Assembly (NCBI GenBank): GCA_030600975.1
Contig: JAUVUL010000043.1
Span: forward strand, 1-8,465
Length of the DNA: 8,465 bases
Origin: Candidatus Aegiribacteria sp.
Lineage (GTDB): Bacteria; Fermentibacterota; Fermentibacteria; Fermentibacterales; JCC-6
Reading direction: 5' to 3'
The translations under genes and the position numbers were made by a program. The notes below the pieces were generated by a model. That model was not told the origin of the DNA. It saw only the letters and a list, made by a program, of their open reading frames with translations, and searched no databases. Of this stretch, positions 1 through 6,980 are shown piece by piece (positions within the stretch are counted from its first letter, which is position 1; each line of letters begins with the position of its first letter).

Positions 1-51
1 GCCATGAAAAGAACGTTCCAGTGGCTTCAAGGCGCAGAACAACCGCAGTAG
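1..51 (+). CDS. Possible C-terminal end of a convergent gene (partial, weak)
   Basis: Frame 1 on the plus strand is open from the window edge to a TAG at 49-51 and would encode 16 residues ending LQGAEQPQ. It would be convergent with the channel gene and would stop just before the GC-rich hairpin at 90-112, which fits the 3' end of a gene. However, another plus frame is also open (bases 3-86), and so is one minus frame, so an open frame this short means little. No family can be recognised. This is a placeholder for a gene that may lie mostly outside the window. Confidence 0.15.
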   Translation, partial: AMKRTFQWLQGAEQPQ

Positions 52-89
52 TTAATAATTGCGGGATCCTATCTTTCGTATCCTAATAT

Positions 90-112
90 GGGCCCCTGAG
101 TAACCGGGGCCC
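90..112. terminator. GC-rich hairpin, probable (bidirectional?) terminator
   Basis: GGGCCCC (90-96) pairs perfectly with GGGGCCC (106-112) across a 9-base loop, giving a 7-bp all-GC stem. It lies 47 bases past the stop codon of the minus-strand channel gene. The bases that follow are only weakly T-rich on either strand (TTCTGTAT on plus, ATATTAGG on minus), so it is not a textbook intrinsic terminator. Its position between the channel gene and whatever lies to the left fits a transcription end or a 3'-end stabilising hairpin. Confidence 0.55.
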
Positions 113-159
113 TTCTGTATCCGGAGTCCTACTGTGACTCAGGCGTTGTTACGGCTATC

Positions 160-2049
160 TCAGTCCTCTGCCAGGACTATGATCCTGTCCTGGTCGGAGA
201 AGGTAATCTCTGTATCCTTGGTCGGGTTCACCAGGACTCCATACGCCTTTTCCGAATCGTCCTTCAGGGAGATGAGCCTGTATCCAAGTGCAACCTCCCC
301 TTTGTCCGCAGTGCTCTCGAGAACGGTATAGAAGCTGACGGGGGAACCTGTCCTTACATACTTCCCGGCGGGTTTGAGATATATCTCGGATCCATCCGGA
401 TCGAACAGGTCCTGGAAGACACTGCTCAGGTTCTTGTTCTCGGAGATCTGGGTGAGAAGGAGGCTCAGCATCTGGTCACTGACTATGTAGTCATCCGCCC
501 CGGTGATCTCCGCCAGATTCCTGTTGCGTATGTCCCTCATCTCACTGACCAGGGAGAAGCTCCGTCCCAGATTATCGGCTATGTCACGCATATGAAGCAG
601 GGTCATCAGTGTCACCGAATCGGCTTCCTGCGCTGACAGCACATCGGTGTAACTCAATATGATGATATGATCGTACTGCCCGATACGCAGCCCCTCCAGG
701 ACTCGCCTGTCCGTAGTCCCGGCAGTGGTATACTCCACTCTCAGGTTTTTCAGACCTTCGGGCGGTTCTCCTGGTTCGCACAGATTCTTATCGGCTACGA
801 GCTTGAGAATGGAACCTCTCTCCACGTAACTGTCCAGTTCCCGTATGATGATGGGCGTACGCCAGTTCCACCCGAGCATGATGATTCTGCATGGCTTGCA
901 CTCATCCTCGAAGCCCGTGCTGATCAGGCTCCTGTCTATCGGGTAGTCCTCTCTGCCGGAGAGAACAACCGTGTCGTCATCTTCCGATATGGAAATCACC
1001 ATGTCTCCCGAATCAATGACGGTGTCCATCGGAGGATTGAGCACCGGTGGACCGGAAGCTGGTTTGATGCCGATAATAGAGCTGGTCTCGTACATGAAGA
1101 GCGAGTCCCTGAACGTCTTCCCGTAGAGCCCCGGTTCATCGGTAAAGTAAATCTCGTCACCGCCATAATCGAGCAGCTCCTGGTAGACGATCGAGAGACC
1201 GGACTGGACGCAGGTCTGCGCCGCCATTCTGGCGATGATATCGCCAGCCAGTACGATCTCTGCCTCGTCCTTTCCGACTATCTTCGCTACTTCGAAGTTC
1301 TCTGGATCCCGTATCAGAGCCACCATGTGCAGAGGTTCAGTCCTGTCAGCGGACCTGTTGATGATGGCCAGCATGGTCTTGATCACCTCAGCGTCGGGAT
1401 TATCGCTTTCCGGGGAGAGGATTATGATGGATCTGGAGTTCTGCAGGCTCATCATGTCCAGGTCCGAGCTCTCGGTCGGATTCCCCGTTCTGCAGACTAC
1501 TCTCGTGTTCTTCGTGGAATCGATCTTCCCGCTGATCTCGTCTTCCATCTCGACCTTGTCTTTGTCGGCCATGATGGCGACGCAGGGGTTCTTCTGGTTC
1601 TCGTTTGCCTGGGTCATCTCGGAGATAATGGTGAAAACCTGCTCTGACCATCCGAGTATCACTGTGTGATTACTCTCGACCACTCTCGAACGGCCCTTCC
1701 TGAGAGACTCGAGCTTGGATTCGAGGCTGGTGGTGAGGATACCTATCAGCATGCTGAAAGTGAAGATGCCCCCGAAGGTCACGGCAAGCATCGTCAGGAG
1801 AAAGAGCACACTGCCTTCATCCCCGCCGATGGTGCCTGAATCGAGCGTTCGCATCAGGCTCATCCACATGACTTTTACGAAACTCTCGCCCCCTGGACTG
1901 CTTCTGGTGAGTAGCACCACGAGTGAAAAGATGACGATCAGCATGATCGAGAGCGCACCCAGCCAGATTATCAGCCCCGCTGAGCCTTTCGACATCATGT
2001 TGTCGAAGGCATAACTCAGCTTCTCCCGAACGTTGAACTTCCTCTCCAT
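160..2049 (-). CDS. CASTOR/POLLUX-like ion channel with two RCK domains
   Basis: Predicted inner-membrane cation channel of 629 residues, of the bacterial family related to plant CASTOR/POLLUX (DMI1). Two hydrophobic segments lie at about residues 24-48 and 81-106. Between them is a pore-loop-like stretch, LDSGTIGGDEGS (69-80), in place of the K+ channel TVGYG filter. A cytoplasmic part follows with two Rossmann-like RCK/TrkA-N units, each opening with a modified dinucleotide-binding turn (VILGWS at 130-135, IMLGWN at 390-395). Each is followed by an RCK-C-like segment (about 296-360 and 550-628). The NPTESSDLDMMSLQNSRSIIIL stretch (from 190) is typical of this family. The ATG has a strong ribosome site, GGAGG, four bases upstream. 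The gene is separate from the lpt operon and stands after the secreted-protein gene, from which a hairpin divides it. Plant homologues conduct Ca2+/K+; the ion and the gating ligand here cannot be read from the sequence. Confidence 0.9.
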   Translation of the reverse strand: MERKFNVREKLSYAFDNMMSKGSAGLIIWLGALSIMLIVIFSLVVLLTRSSPGGESFVKVMWMSLMRTLDSGTIGGDEGSVLFLLTMLAVTFGGIFTFSMLIGILTTSLESKLESLRKGRSRVVESNHTVILGWSEQVFTIISEMTQANENQKNPCVAIMADKDKVEMEDEISGKIDSTKNTRVVCRTGNPTESSDLDMMSLQNSRSIIILSPESDNPDAEVIKTMLAIINRSADRTEPLHMVALIRDPENFEVAKIVGKDEAEIVLAGDIIARMAAQTCVQSGLSIVYQELLDYGGDEIYFTDEPGLYGKTFRDSLFMYETSSIIGIKPASGPPVLNPPMDTVIDSGDMVISISEDDDTVVLSGREDYPIDRSLISTGFEDECKPCRIIMLGWNWRTPIIIRELDSYVERGSILKLVADKNLCEPGEPPEGLKNLRVEYTTAGTTDRRVLEGLRIGQYDHIIILSYTDVLSAQEADSVTLMTLLHMRDIADNLGRSFSLVSEMRDIRNRNLAEITGADDYIVSDQMLSLLLTQISENKNLSSVFQDLFDPDGSEIYLKPAGKYVRTGSPVSFYTVLESTADKGEVALGYRLISLKDDSEKAYGVLVNPTKDTEITFSDQDRIIVLAED

Positions 2050-2063
2050 ATCCCCTCCGTGTT

Positions 2064-2101
2064 AAGGGAAGGCGCTCATTATCAACTGAGCACCTTCTCT
2101 T
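2064..2101 (-). terminator. Long imperfect hairpin between secreted-protein and channel genes
   Basis: GAAGGCGCTCA (2068-2078) faces TGAGCACCTTC (2087-2097) across an 8-base loop. In the minus-strand transcript the one odd pair becomes a G-U wobble, giving an 11-bp stem. After one mismatch the stem continues for three more pairs (2064-2066 with 2099-2101). On the plus strand the odd pair is a C/A mismatch, so the fold favours minus-strand RNA. It starts 18 bases after the TAG of the secreted-protein gene and ends a few bases before the channel gene's ribosome site. There is no U-run after it. It could be a terminator, or a processing or stability element separating expression of the two genes. 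Confidence 0.5.
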
Positions 2102-2118
2102 GAACAATCATGAATTGG

Positions 2119-2979
2119 CTAGAACGATGCCTTGATCGATCCCCATGTTGCAGGTTCAAGACCTGTAGAAATAAGCTCAAACTCGGTTATATGATCAACA
2201 TTGGAATAATCTCTCCACGACCAGTAGAATGTATCGCGTGGTTCAACATAAGCAATGCCCCATGACATCAGGAAACTGCCTGGAAGTTCCACTGAACCGA
2301 GATAGTCCATGCTTGATCCGTTCAATTCATATAGCCAGATATAGTGTACAATGTATGCAGTTACAGCCAGATTCATACTCGATGCACCCGGCCATGTTGT
2401 GAGCCCGCTGAGCTGAGTTCCATACGGTATATCTGAAAGAGGATAAATAGTAGAAGAACCGCCCGTGTATGGCAGGAAACTTACGCATTCAGCATTTGTT
2501 GCTCCAGTAATGGGTCCATAAGCCTGCCAGATGTAACCATTATTAAAATCAAGCCCCCTGCCGTCATTCTCATATGGATTCGGATAAGTATCCCATGCAG
2601 GGCCTGAATAATAGTACATTACTGTATCAAAGTAATCATTACAGTGAAATTCACCCGGATAGCAGACACCGAAGACATGTTCAGACTCGAGTGGAACTCC
2701 CCCGAAAAAAGCACCTGTATCAAGATCGATCAGATAGACGGAATCTTGAAAATCACTCGTAAATGCCAGTTTATTAAAGTTGCCAATATAATCAAGACCC
2801 AGGATGATATCGGCAAAGGGACAGGTAAACTCATTTAGAATATTGATTTCCCAGTCATCGGTTGAACCCGCCTGATTGATAGACGGTGCACTGGATGGAA
2901 GCCCCATACCGCCAACATAAAGATCCCCGAAGGTTATACAAAACACACCAGAAAGTAGGACAAAAAGAATAACTTTCAT
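2119..2979 (-). CDS. Secreted protein of unknown function, beta-propeller-like
   Basis: This 286-residue protein belongs to no family I recognise. It begins with a signal peptide: K2, a hydrophobic core at residues 3-17, and a probable SPase I cut near ITFG-D (18/19). C14 is not in a lipobox context, so it is not a clear lipoprotein. The mature part is rich in Tyr, Trp, Asp and Gly, with repeated beta-strand-like stretches such as LDYIGNFNKLAF (62-73), VYLIDLDTG (81-89), IWLYELNG (214-221) and FYWSWRDYSN (251-260). These resemble blades of a WD/YVTN-type propeller. C106 and C113 could form a disulfide. The protein ends in LEPATWGSIKASF, a compact tail that could be a lineage-specific sorting or anchoring signal (inference). 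The start has a good ribosome site, AAGGAG, four bases before ATG. The gene looks more AT-rich than its neighbours and is flanked by a spacer and a hairpin, so it is probably its own transcription unit. Confidence 0.75.
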   Translation of the reverse strand: MKVILFVLLSGVFCITFGDLYVGGMGLPSSAPSINQAGSTDDWEINILNEFTCPFADIILGLDYIGNFNKLAFTSDFQDSVYLIDLDTGAFFGGVPLESEHVFGVCYPGEFHCNDYFDTVMYYYSGPAWDTYPNPYENDGRGLDFNNGYIWQAYGPITGATNAECVSFLPYTGGSSTIYPLSDIPYGTQLSGLTTWPGASSMNLAVTAYIVHYIWLYELNGSSMDYLGSVELPGSFLMSWGIAYVEPRDTFYWSWRDYSNVDHITEFELISTGLEPATWGSIKASF

Positions 2980-3005
2980 TTCACTCCTTCCTTATTTTTC
3001 ACGTA

Positions 3006-3034
3006 AACATAAAACCATCAAAGCGCTAGGACAA
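3006..3034 (-). promoter_or_regulatory. Possible housekeeping-sigma promoter for the secreted-protein gene
   Basis: On the minus strand TTGTCC (3029-3034) and TATGTT (3006-3011) are separated by exactly 17 bases and match the TTGACA/TATAAT consensus at four of six positions each. Transcription would begin near 3000, giving a leader of about 20 bases that contains the AAGGAG site of the gene at 2979. The rest of the spacer (2980-3239) shows no strong gene, hairpin terminator or sigma-54 (-24/-12) site. The match is modest, and promoter consensus in this lineage is unknown. Confidence 0.3.
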
Positions 3035-3239
3035 TTGCTTTTCCGCAATCCCATAACCTGCTCGCAAAGAAGCCCATTCGTCCCAATAAACCTTCGATTC
3101 CTGCCTGAAACTGACCATACCACCTGAGAAACCCCCAGTCAAACATCGTTGCCGGCAGATATGCACTGGAGACTCTGTATATGGATATTTTCGTCTTGGA
3201 TCAAGTAGGATACACACGTACTCCGGGATATCCGGGTTC

Positions 3240-3731
3240 CTATCTTTTGTACCCTATTCTTTTCAGGAGTTCTATGCGACTCTCGATATCTTCTTCGATC
3301 TCAACGGCAAAGGGGGGTTCTCCATCGATTACGCCCATGATACCGCCTCCCTGATCCGAACGCCCTACGATAACCTGCACGGGATTTGCGGTGGCGCAGA
3401 AGATCCGGCATACCTCCGGGACAGCTTTCACCTGATTCAGAATCTGTATTGGGAAAACCCCATGGAGTACTATCATGAACACGTGACCGCATTTGAGTTT
3501 CAGAAGGTTCTTCTCGGCGATTGATCTCAGCTCAAGGTCTGTACCGTCACTTCTGACAAGCCTTGGACCGGATGCTTCGGAGAATGCAAGTCCGAACCGG
3601 GCACCTGGAACCGTGCCGGATACAGCTTCGTATATATCCTCAACTGTTTTAATGAAATGGGACTGCCCAAGAATGATGTTGCAGCCCTCAGGAAAGTCAA
3701 GGTCTACCAGTTCTATTACGGGTTTGTCCAT
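3240..3731 (-). CDS. Adenosine-specific kinase family protein (PF04008)
   Basis: A 163-residue cytoplasmic protein spanning the whole of the small PF04008 family, found in many archaea and some bacteria. Hallmarks in order: PEGCNIILGQSHFIKTVEDIYEA (14-36), GARFGLAFSEASGPRLVRSDG (43-63), GHVFMIVL (82-89), FPIQILNQVKAVPEVCRIFCATANPVQVIV (93-122), GGGIMGVIDG (128-137), and a C-terminal GYKR. The family name comes from a crystal structure of a Pyrobaculum member that bound adenosine and AMP; its cellular role is not established. The ATG at 3731 is chosen because AAGGTGG lies five bases upstream and the residues from MDKP onward match the family length. An in-frame GTG at 3740 sits inside that ribosome site. 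The gene follows rpoN by 11 bases and is probably the last gene of the operon, in the place taken by hpf in Proteobacteria. No clear terminator follows it. Confidence 0.85.
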   Translation of the reverse strand: MDKPVIELVDLDFPEGCNIILGQSHFIKTVEDIYEAVSGTVPGARFGLAFSEASGPRLVRSDGTDLELRSIAEKNLLKLKCGHVFMIVLHGVFPIQILNQVKAVPEVCRIFCATANPVQVIVGRSDQGGGIMGVIDGEPPFAVEIEEDIESRIELLKRIGYKR

Positions 3732-3742
3732 CTGTACCACCT

Positions 3743-5182
3743 TCAGTATCTCTTCCGTTTACTTGCCGAAAGTATATTCATTTCCACCCGGTAATTCGCC
3801 ACCGTCCGTCTTTTCACTCCCATTCCAATCGCTTCCAGCACTTGAACGAGCTTCGCATCGGAAAGAGGTCTGGTCTTGTCCTCCGATTCTATGAGTTTTC
3901 TCAGTTCGTCCTTGACCGTTCTGCTGGATATTTCTCCTCCATCACCGGGGAGAGCCCTGCTGAAGAAGAATCTCATCGCGTGAATTCCCTCTGGGGATTG
4001 AACGTACTTGCCATTAATAGCCCTGCTGATGGTGGACTGGTTATATCCAAGGGCGTCTGCCACCATTTGCAGGGTAAGGGGCCGCAACCCCTCAACTCCG
4101 TGCTCGAAAAAGTCCCTCTGATAGTCTGCGAGGTATTCACCTATCCTTGTTACGGTTTCCTGACGCTGCCTTATGGCCTTGATAAACCATGAAGCCTTCT
4201 GAAACTTCTTCTTAACGTATTCCTTCTCCTTCGGTGAGGTATCGGGGGATTCAAGGATCCGCCTGTTCCTTGCTGATATCATCAGGTGTGGGAATCTGTT
4301 GTCATTGAGAATCGCCTCGAAATGATCACCTATCTTGAAGATAATAATGTCAGGTATTACAGCGGCATTTGTCGAAGATGAAAACTGGTTGCCCGGCCAC
4401 GGTTTAAGGACGGATATCCTGTCAATTGCTTCCTGAACCTTGTGGGGTGATACCCCTTCGGCTGATGCGATGGTCTTGATCTTTCTTTCTGCGAGCTCAC
4501 TGAAATGTTCAGCTACGATCCTGTATTCAAGACTGTCGTGATCGTATCCCAGTTTTTCCAGTTGCATTTCAAGTGCGCCACCGGCACTCAGCGCCCCTAT
4601 ACCTGTTGGTTCCAGCGTCCGGACAATCCTGAGAGCCTCAGGAAGGAGATCGGGATTGCCTTCCCAGGTTAACTGCAGTTCCTGGATCGGCAGGGAAAGC
4701 AGCCCATGCCTGTTGAGCGAATAGATCACATAAATCACAGCTTCCTCCAGGTCACTGGGAAGCATCAGCGACCAGACCTGATCAAGAAGATACTCGTAAA
4801 GAGTTGGCTCACTGGGGGGTTCAGGCATCCATGGGTCCTCATTACTACGATAGGATCCCGTATAGCTGTCCCCTGAATGCTCATCCAGCTTTTTCAGGAT
4901 ATCCAGGGTATCATTCTCCTTGCTGTCACTTCTTGAGGGTTCCTCATCCCATGAATTCTCACTTTCACGGGTTTCATCACTGTCGCTCTTTTCGTCCTCT
5001 CCCCTGGTCTCAGGGCCCTGATGCTCAAGAAGTGGATTATCCTGAAGTTCCTGTCTGATAAGGTTCTCGAGATCAAGAGAGGGAACCTGAAGAATCTCAA
5101 GAGCCTGCCTTATCTTCTGTGTAAGCGCAAGTTTCTGGGTCTGGACCATTCGAAGATTCTGATTAAGCTTTAAATTCGGCAT
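3743..5182 (-). CDS. rpoN: RNA polymerase sigma-54 factor RpoN
   Basis: Sigma factor for -24/-12 promoters, which needs an AAA+ activator for open-complex formation; 479 residues, a normal length. Region I is clear at 1-54 (LKLNQNLRMVQTQKLALTQ, then ALEILQVPSLDLENLI and QDNPLLE). A very acidic, Ser/Glu-rich region II follows (about 57-120). The core-binding domain runs from about 125 to 310, with LKPWPGNQF and IPDIIIF. The HTH part covers PLTLQMVADALGYNQSTISRAINGKYVQSPEGI (368-400), and the RpoN box is KRRTVANYR (457-465). Several motif positions depart from consensus: GALSAGG where GARDL is usual (196-202), NQSTISR instead of HESTVSR, and Asn463 instead of Lys in the RpoN box. The ATG at 5182 lies one base after the lptB stop. 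A longer in-frame extension upstream only re-reads the end of lptB. The ribosome site is weak (AAAGG, 13 bases away), which suggests translational coupling to lptB. Confidence 0.95.
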   Translation of the reverse strand: MPNLKLNQNLRMVQTQKLALTQKIRQALEILQVPSLDLENLIRQELQDNPLLEHQGPETRGEDEKSDSDETRESENSWDEEPSRSDSKENDTLDILKKLDEHSGDSYTGSYRSNEDPWMPEPPSEPTLYEYLLDQVWSLMLPSDLEEAVIYVIYSLNRHGLLSLPIQELQLTWEGNPDLLPEALRIVRTLEPTGIGALSAGGALEMQLEKLGYDHDSLEYRIVAEHFSELAERKIKTIASAEGVSPHKVQEAIDRISVLKPWPGNQFSSSTNAAVIPDIIIFKIGDHFEAILNDNRFPHLMISARNRRILESPDTSPKEKEYVKKKFQKASWFIKAIRQRQETVTRIGEYLADYQRDFFEHGVEGLRPLTLQMVADALGYNQSTISRAINGKYVQSPEGIHAMRFFFSRALPGDGGEISSRTVKDELRKLIESEDKTRPLSDAKLVQVLEAIGMGVKRRTVANYRVEMNILSASKRKRY

Positions 5183-5183
5183 A

Positions 5184-5936
5184 CTACAGCTTGAACCTTT
5201 CACCAAGGTAGATCTTCCTGGCTTCGGGGTTTTCGGCAAGCTCCTGAGCTGATCCGGATATAAGTATCTTGCCATCGTACATGATGTACGCCCTGTCAGT
5301 GATCTCAAGGGTTTCCCTTACGTTATGGTCGGTGATGAGAATACCCAGCTTCCTTGCCTTGAGTTCCCTTACGATACTCTGGATATCATCAACAGCTATG
5401 GGATCAATACCCGCAAAGGGCTCATCAAGGAGCAGGAATGCGGGATCTGTCACGAGAGCTCTTGCTATCTCAACCCTTCTCCTCTCCCCTCCTGACAGGG
5501 TGTATGCCATCTGATCAGCCACTTTCTCAATGCCCAGATCCGCAAGGAGCTGAGCTTGTCTTTTCTTCCTGTCCTTCTTTCTGAGTCCGGTTGTTTCCAG
5601 GATACTCATGAGATTGTCGGCCACGGTCATTTTTCTGAATACGCTTGACTCCTGGGGCAGGTAGCCTATTCCCAATCTGCATCTTCTGTACATGGGCAGA
5701 TGGGTCAAATTGATGTCATCCATGAATACATCACCTGAATCCGGTCTGATGAACCCTACGATCTGATTGAAAGTAGTGGTCTTTCCAGCACCATTCGGTC
5801 CGAGTAGTCCAACGATCTCACCCCTTGATACCGAGAGAGATATCCCGTTGACAACAGCCCGTTTCCGGTACTTCTTAACCAGCCTGTCAGTTCTCAGAAC
5901 CTCCGGATCTATTTCATTCATTTTACCAGTGATCAT
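5184..5936 (-). CDS. lptB: LPS export ABC transporter ATPase LptB
   Basis: A 250-residue cytoplasmic ATPase that, as a dimer with LptF and LptG, powers extraction of LPS from the inner membrane and its push along LptC and LptA. All ABC motifs are intact: Walker A GPNGAGKT (46-53), Q-loop Q95 in GYLPQESSVF, signature LSGGERRR (147-154), Walker B FLLLDEP (167-173, catalytic E172) and H-loop H204. GLLGPNGAGKTTTF, the FAGIDPIAV motif after Walker B, and the YLGERFKL C-terminus separate LptB from other ABC ATPases. The ATG at 5936 overlaps the lptA stop as ATGA and has an excellent GGAGGT site five bases upstream; the internal ATG at residue 6 has none. lptF and lptG are not in this window. Confidence 0.97.
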   Translation of the reverse strand: MITGKMNEIDPEVLRTDRLVKKYRKRAVVNGISLSVSRGEIVGLLGPNGAGKTTTFNQIVGFIRPDSGDVFMDDINLTHLPMYRRCRLGIGYLPQESSVFRKMTVADNLMSILETTGLRKKDRKKRQAQLLADLGIEKVADQMAYTLSGGERRRVEIARALVTDPAFLLLDEPFAGIDPIAVDDIQSIVRELKARKLGILITDHNVRETLEITDRAYIMYDGKILISGSAQELAENPEARKIYLGERFKL

Positions 5937-6979
5937 GGATTACCTCCGAGGTAGCTGTACGTTCCGGTTACATGACCCGACACGATGACTTCCACGACCT
6001 CTCCGTCTTCAAAACTGATGCGAAGACTGTTGCCCCTGACGGTGTTCATTTCATTTCTTGAGGCAGCCTCACCTCCGGATTTCATCCGGAGTGTTGCTGA
6101 ACCTGCGAGCATCACGGAATCAGGTTCACCGTTCTCGAATGCGAAGAAAGCCCTTTCCGATGAGAACCATGTTTCGGCAGGGGGGTCAACACCTGTATCA
6201 AGAAAATGACCTGAAGCTCCCCCTTCTACTCTGACGGAACGGGGATCACCGGAGGATTCCAGGAGTATCTCCATCCAATCTCCGGATAGTTCCATATCCT
6301 CCGACTCGAGCACCGGTGAGCCAAAAAGCTCGAATCTGTCCTCATCTCCGAAGTATCTCAGGTATTCGGACGTGGAATAGAAATCCATACCCGGCATTGA
6401 AACCGAAGTGTTGCCCTGAGCCTCCGCCGAATTATCATCGGGAAAGAATTCCAGCCTGTCAGCGGTAACGATCAGACTGTCGTTACCCTCCACCCTCCTG
6501 AGAATGGGATCAACAGTTATGAAAAGGCTGCCTCTATTCCTGTCGTAGAGAGCATACTGTCCCTCAACTCTTCCTATCCGGGGGCCTGTCATGAGAACGT
6601 CCTCTTTTGCAGTCGCCTTGCCGGATTCCCGGAAGTAAACAACTTCTCCAGCCTCCAGAACCGTCTCTCCATCCGTAAGTATAACGTTGCCCGTCATGGT
6701 TATCATTCCTGCTTCCTTGAGATACTCAAGGTAATGGGAAGTTCCTGTAAGGGTATCGGCTTCAACGGTAACATTGCTGTAGAATACCGCATTGCCGGAC
6801 TCCTGCCAGACGGTTCCGCTGTCAGAGGTTACGGTTACTTCTCCATCGGTTACGACAACATTACCGATTAGGTCTATAACCAGTTCATGAGAATCCGTAT
6901 CCCTGCTCACCGCTCTGTCTGCGGTTGTTGTGAAAACCCCCGCACCCGCCACCATTACCGAGCAGAGTGCAACCAACAT
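5933..6979 (-). CDS. lptA: LptA-like periplasmic LPS transport protein (OstA domain)
   Basis: Probable periplasmic bridge protein that carries LPS between LptC and the outer-membrane LptD. From the ATG at 6979 it is 348 residues, about twice the length of E. coli LptA (185). A hydrophobic N-terminus (1-16) with a likely cut after residue 20 (TTA-DRA) marks it as exported. Mature repeats of the OstA/LptA kind are visible: LIGNVVVTDGEVTVTSDSG (37-55), MTGNVILTDGETVLEAGEVVYF (95-116), AQGNTSVSMPGMDFYS (187-202) and VEGGASGHF (251-259). These suggest one long beta-jellyroll or two OstA units. The chosen ATG follows the lptC stop by one base, like the lptB/rpoN junction, but it has no good ribosome site and its signal has no positive charge. 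An ATG at 7042 has GGAG six bases upstream and adds Lys/Arg residues, at the cost of a 62-base overlap with lptC. The 3' end overlaps lptB by 4 bases. Confidence 0.85.
   Translation of the reverse strand: MLVALCSVMVAGAGVFTTTADRAVSRDTDSHELVIDLIGNVVVTDGEVTVTSDSGTVWQESGNAVFYSNVTVEADTLTGTSHYLEYLKEAGMITMTGNVILTDGETVLEAGEVVYFRESGKATAKEDVLMTGPRIGRVEGQYALYDRNRGSLFITVDPILRRVEGNDSLIVTADRLEFFPDDNSAEAQGNTSVSMPGMDFYSTSEYLRYFGDEDRFELFGSPVLESEDMELSGDWMEILLESSGDPRSVRVEGGASGHFLDTGVDPPAETWFSSERAFFAFENGEPDSVMLAGSATLRMKSGGEAASRNEMNTVRGNSLRISFEDGEVVEVIVSGHVTGTYSYLGGNP
5942..5947 (-). promoter_or_regulatory. Ribosome binding site of lptB
   Basis: GGAGGT on the minus strand, five bases before the lptB ATG at 5936. 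It lies inside the last codons of lptA and fixes the start of lptB at the ATGA overlap rather than at the in-frame ATG five codons later. Confidence 0.8.
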
Positions 6980-6980
6980 A

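Noticed and set aside
67..83. Near-match (about 15 of 17 bases) to 3238-3254, suggesting a repeat
   Set aside because: One copy is the coding end of the PF04008 gene and the match does not extend. It is short enough to be chance, and there are no flanking repeat signs.
667..1647. Plus-strand open frame of 326 codons opposite the channel gene
   Set aside because: It lies wholly antisense to a clearly coding gene with recognisable domains. The translation shows no domain and looks like a mirror of the codon pattern (rich in His, Arg, Val, Asp).
3034..3049. ATTGC/GCAAT hairpin as terminator of the lpt operon
   Set aside because: Only five pairs, mostly AT, no following U-run, about 190 bases past the stop codon and overlapping a possible -35 box.
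3026..3217. Minus-strand GTG open frame of 63 codons in the spacer after the PF04008 gene
   Set aside because: GGAG is only three bases from the GTG, codon use is unlike the neighbours, and no family or signal is visible. It also covers the possible promoter of the next gene. A gene remnant cannot be excluded.
3842..4192. Plus-strand open frame of 116 codons opposite rpoN
   Set aside because: Antisense to conserved RpoN coding sequence (HTH and RpoN box), with no recognisable product or convincing start.
5183..5308. A 42-residue N-terminal extension of RpoN in frame
   Set aside because: It runs through the end of lptB. RpoN proteins begin at the LKLNQNLRMVQTQ region, which matches the ATG at 5182.
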